Assembly (NCBI GenBank): GCA_028455995.1
Contig: JABELC010000009.1
Location: 372,001 to 436,000, forward strand
DNA length: 64,000 nt
DNA from: Scleromitrula shiraiana
Lineage: Eukaryota > Ascomycota > Leotiomycetes > Helotiales > Sclerotiniaceae
Direction: 5' to 3'
The stretch's first letter is position 1. Every line of letters starts with the position of its first letter. Below, piece by piece: positions 47,925 through 58,098 of the stretch. Position numbers and translations under genes: made by a program. The notes below the pieces were generated by a model. It was not told where the DNA came from. It saw only the letters and a list, made by a program, of their open reading frames with translations, and did not search any database.

Positions 47925-49690
47925 ATATTTTGATCAATAATATTTTTTAATTTTTTATTTAAGATTCATTAAAAAATCTAAAAATATATAAAGTTAATTT
48001 TAATAAAAATATAAATAAATCAATAAATTAAGAACTTTTTAACTTGAACTTGAAAATACTAGTATAATAATAAATTCTAAATTAATTATAATTATGACTT
48101 AAAAGATTATATTATTATAATTTAAAATATTAAAATATAATTATACTATTACTAGTAATCATGATACTAGTAATATATTTTTAAAAAAATACACTTTTAA
48201 ATACTAGTGTAAATACTAGTACTACTACTAGTAATAGTAGTATCTTCAAGTTAAAATTTCTATTAATTATTAATTTTGAAAAAATAAATACTTTAAATTT
48301 AAAATATTTACTACTAGTAGTAATTTCAAAATTAAAAATAATTCAATTATTCTAATTATATTTTAATATGATGATAACATTATTTCAAGTTATATAATTT
48401 ATAAATTTATAAAATATTTCATTTAACATAATAATTCGATTGAATTGAAAATCATTATTACTACTACTACTACTACTAGTACTACTACTAGTACTACTAC
48501 TAGTAGTAGTAATATATAACTTGAAATATCAAAAATAAAAGAATTACTAGTAACTACTAGTAACTTGAAGTTAAAGTCACGATTTGAAATAAACTTTATT
48601 TATAAGATAATTTTGAAGTAATATAATTTTAAATTAATTTTATAATTTAAATACTTTATATTAATTAAATACCAGAATAATAACTTAATATATAAAAGTT
48701 TTTAACTTAAAATAATATAATCAAAATACAAAATTATAATATTAAAATACTAGTACTTCAGATTCTTACAAAATTAAATTTCAAGTTCAAGTTGTTTTAA
48801 TTAAAAAATGAGATATTTTCGTATTAAAACACTAGTAATTTTCTCATATTATGATATTCTAGCTTGAGATTACTATTATTTAATTCAACTTCTAAAGATT
48901 CAATAATGAGATAAACTTGATTTAAATTAGTTTATTAATTAAAGATTTTTTATTCTTTAATTTATTTGGAAACTTTTCAATAATAAATTCTTTTATAACT
49001 TGAACTTATTATTACTTTTATAAATGATTATATAATCTTCAAATTAAAATATATAATTCAAGTTTCAAAGTTCAATAGTAATTATAACTTACCAGTGAAT
49101 TACTAATAATATATAATTAATAAGTTCAATATAAATTATAATTATTTATTTTTATTATAAAAACTTGAAGATTTTTAAAATTAATCAATTATTAATCAAT
49201 TATTAATCAATTATTAATCAATTATTAATCAATTATTAATCAATTATTAATCAATTATTAATCAATTATTAATCAATTATTAATCAATCAATAATCAATC
49301 AATAATCAATCAATAATCAATCAATAATCAATCAATAATCAATCAATAATCAATCAATAATCAATCAATAATCAATTAGTAATCAATTAGTAATCATTGA
49401 TATAAATAATTTATACAATTGATCTTTCAAGTTATTTATTTGATCAAATTTTTTTTCGATAATTTGAACTTGGATGTATATACTAATAATATTCATTTAA
49501 TATTGATTTAGTAATATCATAGATTGATTTAAATTAATTTAATTAAAGATATTTTATTCTTTGTTTCATTTCGGAATCCTTTAATAATACATTTTTTTAT
49601 CCACAACAAAATCTAGTATTTATTAGATTGTAATTAATAAACTGTTTCAAAAATATGCTAAAATTCTTCTAAAATATTAGCGCAATAAAC
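47925..49690. repeat. large AT-only island, probable RIP-degenerated repeat
   Basis: About 1.75 kb almost free of G/C except inside ACTAGT, CTTGAA and similar short words. Long palindromic arrays of ACT/AGT trinucleotides occur (for example about 48460-48510). Edges with normal DNA are sharp. This is the composition left by repeat-induced point mutation plus decay. No open frame, LTR or TIR survives. It separates the secreted-protein gene from the F-box gene. Confidence 0.75.
49180..49397. repeat. 11-bp AT minisatellite, about 20 copies, two phases
   Basis: The unit ATTAATCAATT is repeated about nine times (from 49180). It then switches without gap to the variant AATCAATCAAT for about eight copies, ending in AATCAATTAGT-type copies. 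The constant 11-bp period across variants indicates slippage expansion after point changes spread. It lies inside the AT island near its right edge. Confidence 0.95.
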
Positions 49691-49840
49691 CTTGTCTCGA
49701 GGCCAAAACGAGAATTGGGTAGACTCGCAATAAAACCTCTTTCTTTATACCAAAGAGAAGAGGCATCATCCACCAATATATTGTTCAATCGAAAAGCTAA
49801 GAATCGCTGAGACTTTTATGATAAATCACATTCTCTCTCG

Positions 49841-50793
49841 ATGAATCAAGATGATATTGATGATCTTTCGTCGTTGCCGGCGGAGTTGACTACAAAAATC
49901 TTTTGTCTACTTCCATCATTTAAAGATGTCTTCGCCTTATCACAATCATCGCTGAGATTCAGAAGCATATGGATCGAGAATATCATACCAATTTACAACC
50001 AAGTTTCACCGAAAAGCTTCTCATGCGAGGAGCACGCGCGCGTCTTCTTGTCAGATCAAGGAGGTCCAAGTCTGGGACAGCCATTATCTGCTGCAGATGT
50101 CTACTGTATGGTACGAAACTCTCAAAGGGTTGAAAAAGCGATTGCTCAATTCGAGCAAGAAATTGTACCTAGAGTTAGATGTAAGTTTGAAATACATCTA
50201 GAAGGAGTAAGAAAAGACCTAATACTTTAAAAGCTGGTGTGTATGACATACCTAAATCTTACGGGCCAAACATAGCTGGTAAATTGACAAAACATCCACC
50301 ACATTTGACTCGAGGTGAACGGAGACGCTTCATACGAACCTATTACCAGCTCTGGGGATTAATGAAGCTTGAGCCTACCAACTGGCAAGAGAGACTCAAC
50401 AGTATACAACTGAAAGATCTTCTTTTGTTGTATGAAATGACCAGACTAAACCAGAGCATCGGTCAGGAGGAGAATATTGTTCAACCGCAGCCTCCGCGCA
50501 ACATTCTTTACAGGACACCATCGGAAAAACGTGTCAACCTAAAGAGAACTGTTCAAAAGGCCTGGGAGTCCCATAATCGCATCTATAACCGCAGATGGGA
50601 TCATCCTTGGATATTGGAATGTAAGGAAGATGGGTATATGTGGTTCAGGATCATATGGGACCACTTCCAACCCGAGCTGAAAGAATTATCGTGCAGTCCC
50701 GGGTCACGACTAGATCCAAACTTGAAGTTTAAGGATAAGCAAGAGTCATTTTACGATGATAGCTCGGACGAAGAATTCTGGCCCTGGAATTAA
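49841..50793 (+). CDS. F-box-like protein of unknown target
   Basis: Two exons: 49841-50180 and 50234-50793, with a 53-nt intron; 299 residues. The splice T/CT gives VRC-to-RSGVYD continuity; reading on through the intron would stop after about 16 residues. The N-terminus SSLPAELTTKIFCLLPSFKDVFALSQSSLRF is a divergent F-box, which in SCF ubiquitin ligases binds Skp1. The rest is a basic, Trp/Tyr-rich region (FIRTYYQLWGLMKLEP, NRRWDHPWILECKEDGYMW) with no known repeat, ending in the acidic DDSSDEEFWPWN. Such lineage-specific F-box proteins are common in Leotiomycetes and often dispensable. It lies immediately beside the AT island. Confidence 0.8.
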
Positions 50794-51334
50794 TGGAATT
50801 TTAAGTGAAGGGAGAGAGATTGCGAGGAGTGACAACTTCGAGGAACATCCTTCTTGGATATTTTTGGACATGCTATTATGCTTGTACTGTTTGTAGTTGT
50901 AGCCCAACTGCTACCACCTATATAGAGTATAGGGGTTTATATAAGATACCCTCAAGACTTTGTAAACACAAAAACACTAAAGTGAGAAAAACAAAGTAAA
51001 TTGAAAGCTCTAGCCCGTGAAAACTCGATGTCTGCAAAATCGATATTTAACACGTGATACATGGCCGAAAAAGAAAAGAAAAAACCGTGAATAATGTTTA
51101 TTGAGGAGCGCGCAATTCTAAGGCATGACATTGATTCTTTTATTCCCCCGTCTCCATTACCTCTTTTTTCTTCTTATTTGTGTATAAAAGAAAATTGCGT
51201 GGCTTGGTTTCTTTATCATCATCTACTCGTTTAAGAAAATGGCTAAGATTTTTTCTGTTCTGTTGTAGGACACCTCCACTTTTAGATTCAAAAACATAAA
51301 TCAGCGCAAAAGACTCCCCGAACCTCACAAAGCG
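50794..51334. other. intergenic upstream of the PEX11-family gene
   Basis: 541 bases. Contains ACACGTGATA at 51050-51059, a CACGTG element about 280 bases before the PEX11-family ATG. No gene. Confidence 0.5.
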
Positions 51335-52413
51335 ATGTCCCTTCTTCAACAAACCGTAAGTTTTGCATCTGATGCCAGTAAGTTCCCCCTTCCTTCTTTT
51401 TACTCCACATCCACCACCCTTCCTTTTCGTCTTGTCTTATCACGTGATTACTTCGATATTATCTATACTAACATGATGTTTCCGTCAACTCCCAGCCGGT
51501 CTAGAGAAATCTCTCCGACTGTTGCAAGCCGTATGCCAGATCTTCGCTTTCTATCCCTGGCTATTGTGGTTATTGGTGGAACTCGGATATTTTGCGGGGG
51601 TGAGAGGGGTGAAACCCAAGGGGGTCAGGGAAGGGCTATTGACTGCTAGACGGGAATTTGCTCTTGGTTAGTTTTTTTTTCTATATTGTTTCTTGGTTAT
51701 AATGAATTCGTTACTGATGACTTGGGATGCGCCGGAATTGAATAGGTAGACGATATTTACGCTTCTTTCGTTTTGTGAGATGTTTTGAGTCGGCGAGGTT
51801 GCATTTGAGGAGGGAAAGTGGAATGAGTATGTTGATCAAAGTAGGGAAGACGGGGTTTATGGGAATTTATCTAGGTCGTAAGTTGTTTTTTTCCTTATTT
51901 TCCGTTTCATATGACTACGGGTTGGGTGTTGTTAGGATATTGCTGACTATTTATATTTATTTGGGCATGTATAGTTGAGAGTATGACAATTGTAAGTTAT
52001 TGTTGTTAAAGGCAAGACTGATTGAAGAGAATGTTAACATACGAATCGTTTAGTTGGATATGATGACAGTATATCCTACAACATGGGCATCGACTTTTAT
52101 TGTGGAGGGGCATAAATTTTGGTTTTATGCATTAGTCGTATCAGTATTTGGAGGATTATGGGATCTTTGGTTTTTGTACTGTACAGATATACCAGTGGGA
52201 TCAAATAGTGAGAAGAGGAAAGAGTTTATTCGAGCACAGAGAAAGCAGAAGAGAAACAACATAGTATTGAACATCATTTCTGATGGAGCCGATATGTTTA
52301 TCCCAGGGGCTGTCACTGGATGGATAAAGACTGATGCAGGAATAGTTGGAATTGCAACCATCGTTAGTACGGTGTTGAGCTCCCGAGACATATGGGAGAG
52401 ATTTAGAAGATGA
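51335..52413 (+). CDS. PEX11-family peroxisome proliferation protein
   Basis: Rebuilt from five exons: 51335-51377, 51496-51666, 51746-51877, 51975-51991 (only 17 nt) and 52054-52413; 240 residues. The joined protein begins MSLLQQTVSFASDATGLEK. It continues with SLRLLQAVCQIFAF, LTARREFALGRRYLRFFRFV and GFMGIYLGLESMTILD, and ends in the amphipathic/hydrophobic KFWFYALVVSVFGGLWDLW and MFIPGAVTGWIK. The order of motifs matches the Pex11/Pex11C (GIM5-type) family, which elongates and divides peroxisome membranes. All four introns have GT...AG ends and every junction keeps frame, which makes the model strong. Which Pex11 paralogue it is cannot be decided by eye. Convergent with the membrane-protein gene. 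Confidence 0.88.
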
Positions 52414-52721
52414 TAAGTCTAATAGATGTATCGAGTCATTTACGAAATATATGACTGTGAAGAGTCTAAGACTGCCTGTGTTTCTAAAAGAATGACCTAT
52501 CCAACGTCCCAAGTGAAGGCTAATCTTTCATGGTATCCAATCTTGATTCTATGAGCAAAGCCAAAACATAACAGCATAAGGAAAGTTATGTAACACAAAA
52601 ATTTATAGTAAGTGGATTCAAGCTTGAGAGGAACGTGATACATGAAAAGCATCCGGCTTTGTTGCTCTTTGAATCGAGCTATTCAATCGGATCGAGGTGC
52701 CAACAGACAGATTTCGGTATA
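52414..52721. other. 3' flanks of convergent genes
   Basis: 308 bases between the PEX11-family stop and the membrane-protein stop. No feature seen. Confidence 0.5.
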
Positions 52722-53640
52722 TTACACCAAATCCTCTGGGGTTTGTCTACGCTCATCGTCATTGTATACAGCTCTAGGAACTTCATGACTGACGTTACTG
52801 GCGAGCGAACGCTCCTCAACCTCTTTGTGGAATTGAATTTGATCAAGAAGCTGGGATTTTGTATCGGAAGGGCGATAATGTATTGTATAGTACTGCCACC
52901 CGATCGTTAATACAAAGTCGATGTATCAGATCATCAGAACTTACATGGCGAAAAAGGAGAGCACTATAGACGGGATAAACTCGATAGTTTGGCCAGTTGT
53001 CCACAAGCCCTCCAATCATAGAAGCCAAAAGGCCAGTGGATAATAATGCATCTACGATACGTGTGGCGCTGGGTCTATTTGGTCGTACAGACCAATTGCT
53101 ATGCCATGGTCCACGACTAATCTCGATATCGACTTGAAAGGCAGACGTGATGAAAGTATGCAAGGCTCGGATAGCGTTGAAGACGGTGATAGATATGAGG
53201 AAAACAGCGGCTGCAATATATTTATCTTTCGAATAGTAGTTGCGGCTACTGACAAGGAAGCCGACAAAGGCAGGAGGTGCAAGCCTGAGACTAATAAGAT
53301 AGTTCTTCTTCACAATTCCAGAAAGCTAGAATTTGTAACGAAAAAAAGGGTTCACTTCGCCCAGAGACAGTGTAATACTGGGGAAACTGTGAAAATGATT
53401 ATGCGCAAGTACAGCGGACCAAATCTAATAAGGCGTAGAACGAGAATGTAATTGACCGGCAAGTTGAACGATTTGCCTGGGCTGTTGGAAACTGTGCTGC
53501 TATCGGAGCCAATTACTAAACGGTCGGATTCAGACGACTCTCTTGGGAGAGCATAATAGGTTGGTGAACGGCTTGAGGGATGGGCAGTTTTGAGATTATC
53601 GAAATAGAGAATGATAAGATACACGAAAAGTTCTTTAGAT
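52722..53640 (-). CDS. predicted multi-pass membrane protein, 5' end unresolved
   Basis: Three exons can be joined: about 53640-53379, 53325-52945 and 52892-52722. They give continuous protein FTVSP/LSGIVKKNYL and LLFRH/YYTIHYRPSD to a stop after TPEDLV. Exon 3 carries no track-length frame of its own and was found through its splice signals (CAT/GTAAGT, GGCAG/TAC). Four to five hydrophobic segments are visible (VNYILVLRLIRF, RIIIFTVSP, PAFVGFLVSS, IAAAVFLISITVFNAI, LLSTGLLASMIGGL), followed by a charged cytosolic tail. The first exon has no ATG in frame; an upstream mini-exon is likely, perhaps using the ATG at 53733. Family unknown to me. It might be peroxisomal or endomembrane, but there is no evidence beyond its neighbour. 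Confidence 0.65.
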
Positions 53641-54835
53641 CAAGAAAGTAAAACAGTAGGATCAAACAGAGATGTATGTAGTGAAAGAATGAACAATAGG
53701 GACGGGTGTATATATCTGTGGAGAAGGATTCATTTAACTATAAAAAGCAAGTGGGCTGAGCATGAATAAAGCACTTTACGTGAAGTCGAGATGGCACGAA
53801 TGGGAGCGATATGATCAATCAGCCACACCAACTTGGTCCCACTAACCGCCAAATATGGCTTTATGTAGGCCTATTACCATGAAAACTCTGGCATAATATC
53901 AAAATGACTCTGTATCTCCAATGATATCAATATCACCAGCATAGCGTGACTGTTGGTAAGCCTTGCCAAGCAGCCAGCAGCACAAATATTGTGCTGTGCA
54001 GCAATCAATAAAAGATCGGCACCAACCGTTCTCAAGCCATTCCAATGATTAGGATGAAACTAGTGTGCCGACAAGATAGGATGTTGGGAATTTGCCTATC
54101 TAGGTTCTGTGCCAGGGGCTGTAATTAGGTGTTTACTCGTTCAGTCCAATGTCAATGGTGGGGTGGTAAGAATACGCGGAAACAACCAAAGAGGACTAGC
54201 GTTTACATAAACATCTAGACCCTAAGGAAGATCCCAGAGTAGATCTACCGGCGGGCCCCATAACATTATCCACCTGGATATTTCCCTCACCTCATCGACG
54301 ACTGAGTTTTCGATGTAGAGATTGCTATGGTGATAATAGTTTCTTAATCCTCATCATATCTACGTACCAGCGAAAAACTTTCCCTTTCGCTACCGCAGCC
54401 TCCTAGCTTCTTTAATCATCCATCCATCCCACCCGGTTATGCGAGAAATCGAGTCAAACGGAATAGATGAATAAACTCCCATCTATCTAATCTCACAAAG
54501 AACTTCCCCGCTCAAATGCCCTCAATATTTTGAAAACAATTCGATCAAAGGCATCCTTCAATTACATTCCAGAACAGGCACGGACTCCGAATATGAATGA
54601 GAACATGGAAAACGATCTCTCCTCAATTAACTACACTTTTGGAACTAATAATTGGGTTGCCATCCTTTGGAATTTGATTTTAATTCCGGATTAAATGCGG
54701 GGTTGTAGTATATATTCCGGAGGACTCAAAAAACTATTCATCACTATCTGATACATTCTACTTTTACCCGCATTGACATAAATCACCAAGTCATTGATTT
54801 TAAGACTGCACCCTCTTGCATTTTGATGTAAAATC
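53641..54835. promoter_or_regulatory. divergent intergenic region before the alkylsulfatase gene
   Basis: About 1.2 kb without a gene. A TATATA element at about 54709-54714, roughly 125 bases before the ATG, may serve the alkylsulfatase. The left part probably contains the first exon and promoter of the membrane-protein gene. Confidence 0.4.
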
Positions 54836-56852
54836 ATGGCCTCACAACCTGAGGATGCAAATGATTTTGATAGTGCTAGTCATGGACTTGAGTTGAGTCT
54901 GGACCCATGCCAAATTCCTTCCAAAAGAGATGGTAATGTCCTCGCCTGGGATAATGATGCGTATGGCGAGTTCATACGTGGCGATTGCCCTTCCGAGGTG
55001 AATCCATCTCTATGGAGACAGTCGCAACTCTGCCACAAACAGGGTCTGTTTGAAGTCATTCCCGAAAAGATTTATCAGGTCCGTGGTCTTGACATCTCCA
55101 ATATGACTTTTGTCGAAACTATAAGTAACGATGGAGTCATAGTCATTGACTGCCTGACCTCGGTTGAGTGTGCAGAGAAGGCTATCGAGTTGTATCAGGG
55201 GTTTCGCCCGAATAAGAAAATTCGAGCATTGATTTATACACATTCACACGCTGATCATTTCGGTGGTGCAAAGGCAGTTGTGGGTAAGTAACCCTACAAG
55301 TTCGGAGTCCATATATAATTTGTTCGAATTTGTGAGTGAGTATCTGTTAACCACCCAATGCAGATGCTGCTGGTGAAAATCTATTAAATATCTATGCACC
55401 CGCAGGATTTTTCAGTCATTCTGTGAGTGAAAATGTCTATGCTGGAAACGCGATGATGCGGCGAGCTGTATACATGTATGGCCAATCACTACCAAAATCA
55501 ATCACTGGACAGGTAGGAAGTGGCCTAGGAATGACCACGTCAGCTGGAATTACCTCAATGGTTGTTCCAACTGTCACCGTTTCCACTACCGGAGAAGTTC
55601 ACGCAATTGACGATCTAGATATCGTCTTCCAGGTTAGCAAAATCCTTCTGATATTCTACTTGCCAATTTCAGTTCCCTTCATAACAGGCGATTGATGCTT
55701 AGATAGATAACACCCGGTACTGAAGCACCTTCCGAGATGAATTTCCACTTTCCCGCCTACAAGGCTCTATGTATGGCAGAAAATGCATGTCACACTATGC
55801 ACAACATACAAACATTGAGAGGAGCTCTAGTCCGTGATGCCAGACTTTGGTCACGTTACCTTGATGAATCAATAGTTCTCTATGGAGCAAAAAGCGACGT
55901 TGTGTTTGCCAGTCATCATTGGCCTACTTTTGGCAACTCTTCTGTCATCAAATTTCTATCACAGCAACGTGATCTTTATGCATACCTTCATAATGAGACT
56001 CTACGACGTCTCAATAATGGAGAAATTGGGATAGAGATTGCAGAAGATTTCCAATTGCCCCCAACATTGGATCGAACTTGGAATGCGAGAGGCTACTACG
56101 GCTCTGTCAGTCACAATGTTAAAGCAATCTACAATCGCTATATGGGTTGGTTTGATGGCAACCCAGCTCATCTATGGGAACACCCACCCGTTGCTATTGC
56201 GACACGTTATATTGACTGTATGGGCGGCATCGAAGCGGTCGTTGACAAAGCCTTAGAGTATGCCAGGAAACAACCACCCGATTTCAGATTCGCGGCAACC
56301 TTATTATCCCATGCAGTTTTCAGTGACCAAACCAATATCCGCGCAAAGACAGAACTGAGTAAAGTCTTTACCAAGTTAGGATATGGAGCTGAAAATGGAA
56401 CTTGGCGCAACTTTTATCTCTGTGGTGCTCAAGAACTTACAGACGGGATTCAGGGTGCCATGAATTCTATGAGTCCAAAATCCATGATGGCGCTTTCTAT
56501 CGAGGAACTACTCGATACAGTTGCCATTCGAGTCACGGGCCCCAATGCTTGGGATACGAATTTTACAATGGAGATTATGGTTACGGATTTAGATAATTGT
56601 GGTTGGCATATCAATATGAGTAATGGAGTGATGACGGATCATGCCATTGATTATTGCAACGAGGCAAACACAGATATATCGTTGACTTTCTGGCCTACAC
56701 ATATGCAACTCGTTGAGCTTGTACTTGGAGTTAGGAAAACATTGGATGCCATCAAGAGTTCTGGAGATACCAGAATATGGACAACCTTGCATGAGTTACT
56801 TGAGCCACTGGACCCAGGATTTGCGATTGTTACGCCGGAAAAGTATGGCTAA
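54836..56852 (+). CDS. BDS1: alkylsulfatase, metallo-beta-lactamase fold (BDS1/SdsA type)
   Basis: Three exons: 54836-55283, 55364-55632 and 55707-56852; 620 residues. The family hydrolyses primary alkyl sulfates such as SDS to the alcohol and sulfate, using two zinc ions. Metal ligands are visible: THSHADHFGG (His136, His138, Asp140, His141), CMAENACHT (Glu) and the later SHHWPTFG (His). Other signatures are VSENVYAGNAMMRRAVYMYG, GQVGSGLGMTTS, and GYYGSVSHNVKAIYNRYMGW with FDGNPAHLWEHPP. The dimerisation and SCP2-like C-terminal domains follow. Metallo-beta-lactamase alkylsulfatases are bacterial in distribution, and the yeast homologue is considered horizontally acquired. The introns and normal base composition here show it is settled in this genome. 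It probably allows use of sulfate esters as a sulfur source. Confidence 0.94.
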
Positions 56853-57285
56853 TACCGCTCGCTATGTGTTTCTGTTCCTTGCAACCTTTTCCTTTTTATG
56901 CTTCAGAATATAGTAATACTCATTTCTATGAAACTTTCGAATCCGCTGTTGTATGCTTAGTTGCTTTATGAGAAATGTTGTACTAATTTGTCTTATGACC
57001 TTTTACCAATGCCATGCTGGGCATTATTTTCCTCATACACTTGTGAATAATTTGTGGGTTCACCAATAAACCGTACCTAGAGAGGTGTATAGATGGGTTG
57101 ATATAACTTATACAGTAAATAAATATAGCTGATGAAAGAGGGGAAAGATTCCATCCCTCTATTTCGAGAAAAGGCGGTAGAAATCCTACATTCACCGCCT
57201 TAATTCTGCCTTCTACCCCAATATATTTTGCCCAATTTCCCACAACTCCCTTGTTTATTCCAATGCAAATCCTACGCGTCCCATC
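56853..57285. other. short intergenic region
   Basis: 433 bases between tandem genes, AT-rich, no feature seen. Confidence 0.5.
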
Positions 57286-58098
57286 ATGGCTACTGCGACA
57301 TCAGCCCAAATCCTACAGCACTCAGGTCTCCGAGACTTTAAATATACCATCCGACTTCTCTACAGCCCCGCAACCACCGAACATATCAATACCATCCGCC
57401 TAAAATATGGCAGCACACCACCCATCATCAATCGCGGCATAGCTCTTCAACAATCTCTACCCTCTACTTTTCTTCCTTTATACGAAAGGACACTCTCGGA
57501 AATAGCGGCCAAGTTTCATCCATTTAATCTACAGACGGGTCAACCGCAAAGAACATTCAAGCACACTCTCAACAGCGTAGGAATATGTGTTCAGAGTGAA
57601 AAATCCCTCAGAAGAATAGAAAAGCGTCTAAAAGCCGAATTGGAAAGCCCTATTAAGATGGAGCAATTGGTTAGTGACTTCAGTGCCAGTGATGCTATGA
57701 AGAAGAAGTTAGGTCGGGGTTTTGCGTGGAAGAAGGCCAAACATACGATATTGATACGAGATGGATTGGACTATGATGCTACCACAAAGTTGCGTAAGTT
57801 ATTGGCTAAGGATTATTCGAAGAAAGGCATTGGGGATATTTCAATTACAGGACTTGCGTTATGGCGTCGTAGTGTGGGTAAGAATGTGAACCCAAGTGAT
57901 ATGGTACAGATGGAGAAGAATTCCGAACCTTTTCAAATTTTCCCTTTCGCTCAATCAAAAGGCCGCGTGAAGTATGCATCGAAATATGCATCGAACTCTT
58001 CGTCAAAGTCTTCACCAGAATCTTCACCAGAATCTTTACCAGAGTCTTTGTCCAAACCTTCACCAAAACCAGAGGCGACTATACCTCTCGAACCATAG
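57286..58098 (+). CDS. divergent 2H-phosphoesterase (2'-5' RNA ligase-like) protein, probably inactive
   Basis: A single exon of 270 residues. The strand/helix order is that of fungal 2'-5' RNA ligase-like 2H proteins: opening strand YTIRLLYSPATTEHINTIRL, then a motif-1 position, a helix (LYERTLSEIAAKFHPF), strand SVGICVQSEKSLRRIEKRL, a motif-2 position at AWKKAKHTILIRDGL, helix TTKLRKLLAKD, and the closing strand ISITGLALWRR. By this alignment the two catalytic HxT triplets are changed: motif 1 reads GIA within RGIALQQSLP, and motif 2 reads KHT. Both catalytic His are therefore absent, and one Thr. The C-terminal 40 residues are Ser/Pro repeats (SPESSPESLPES). The fold assignment is by eye and moderately secure; loss of activity is inference. 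Confidence 0.7.
   Translation: MATATSAQILQHSGLRDFKYTIRLLYSPATTEHINTIRLKYGSTPPIINRGIALQQSLPSTFLPLYERTLSEIAAKFHPFNLQTGQPQRTFKHTLNSVGICVQSEKSLRRIEKRLKAELESPIKMEQLVSDFSASDAMKKKLGRGFAWKKAKHTILIRDGLDYDATTKLRKLLAKDYSKKGIGDISITGLALWRRSVGKNVNPSDMVQMEKNSEPFQIFPFAQSKGRVKYASKYASNSSSKSSPESSPESLPESLSKPSPKPEATIPLEP

Noticed and set aside
53352..53624. Possibility that the 90-codon frame is its own gene
   Set aside because: It joins in frame through a GT-AG intron to the next exon, so it is exon 1 of the membrane-protein gene; the terminal residues after VSP are intron read-through.
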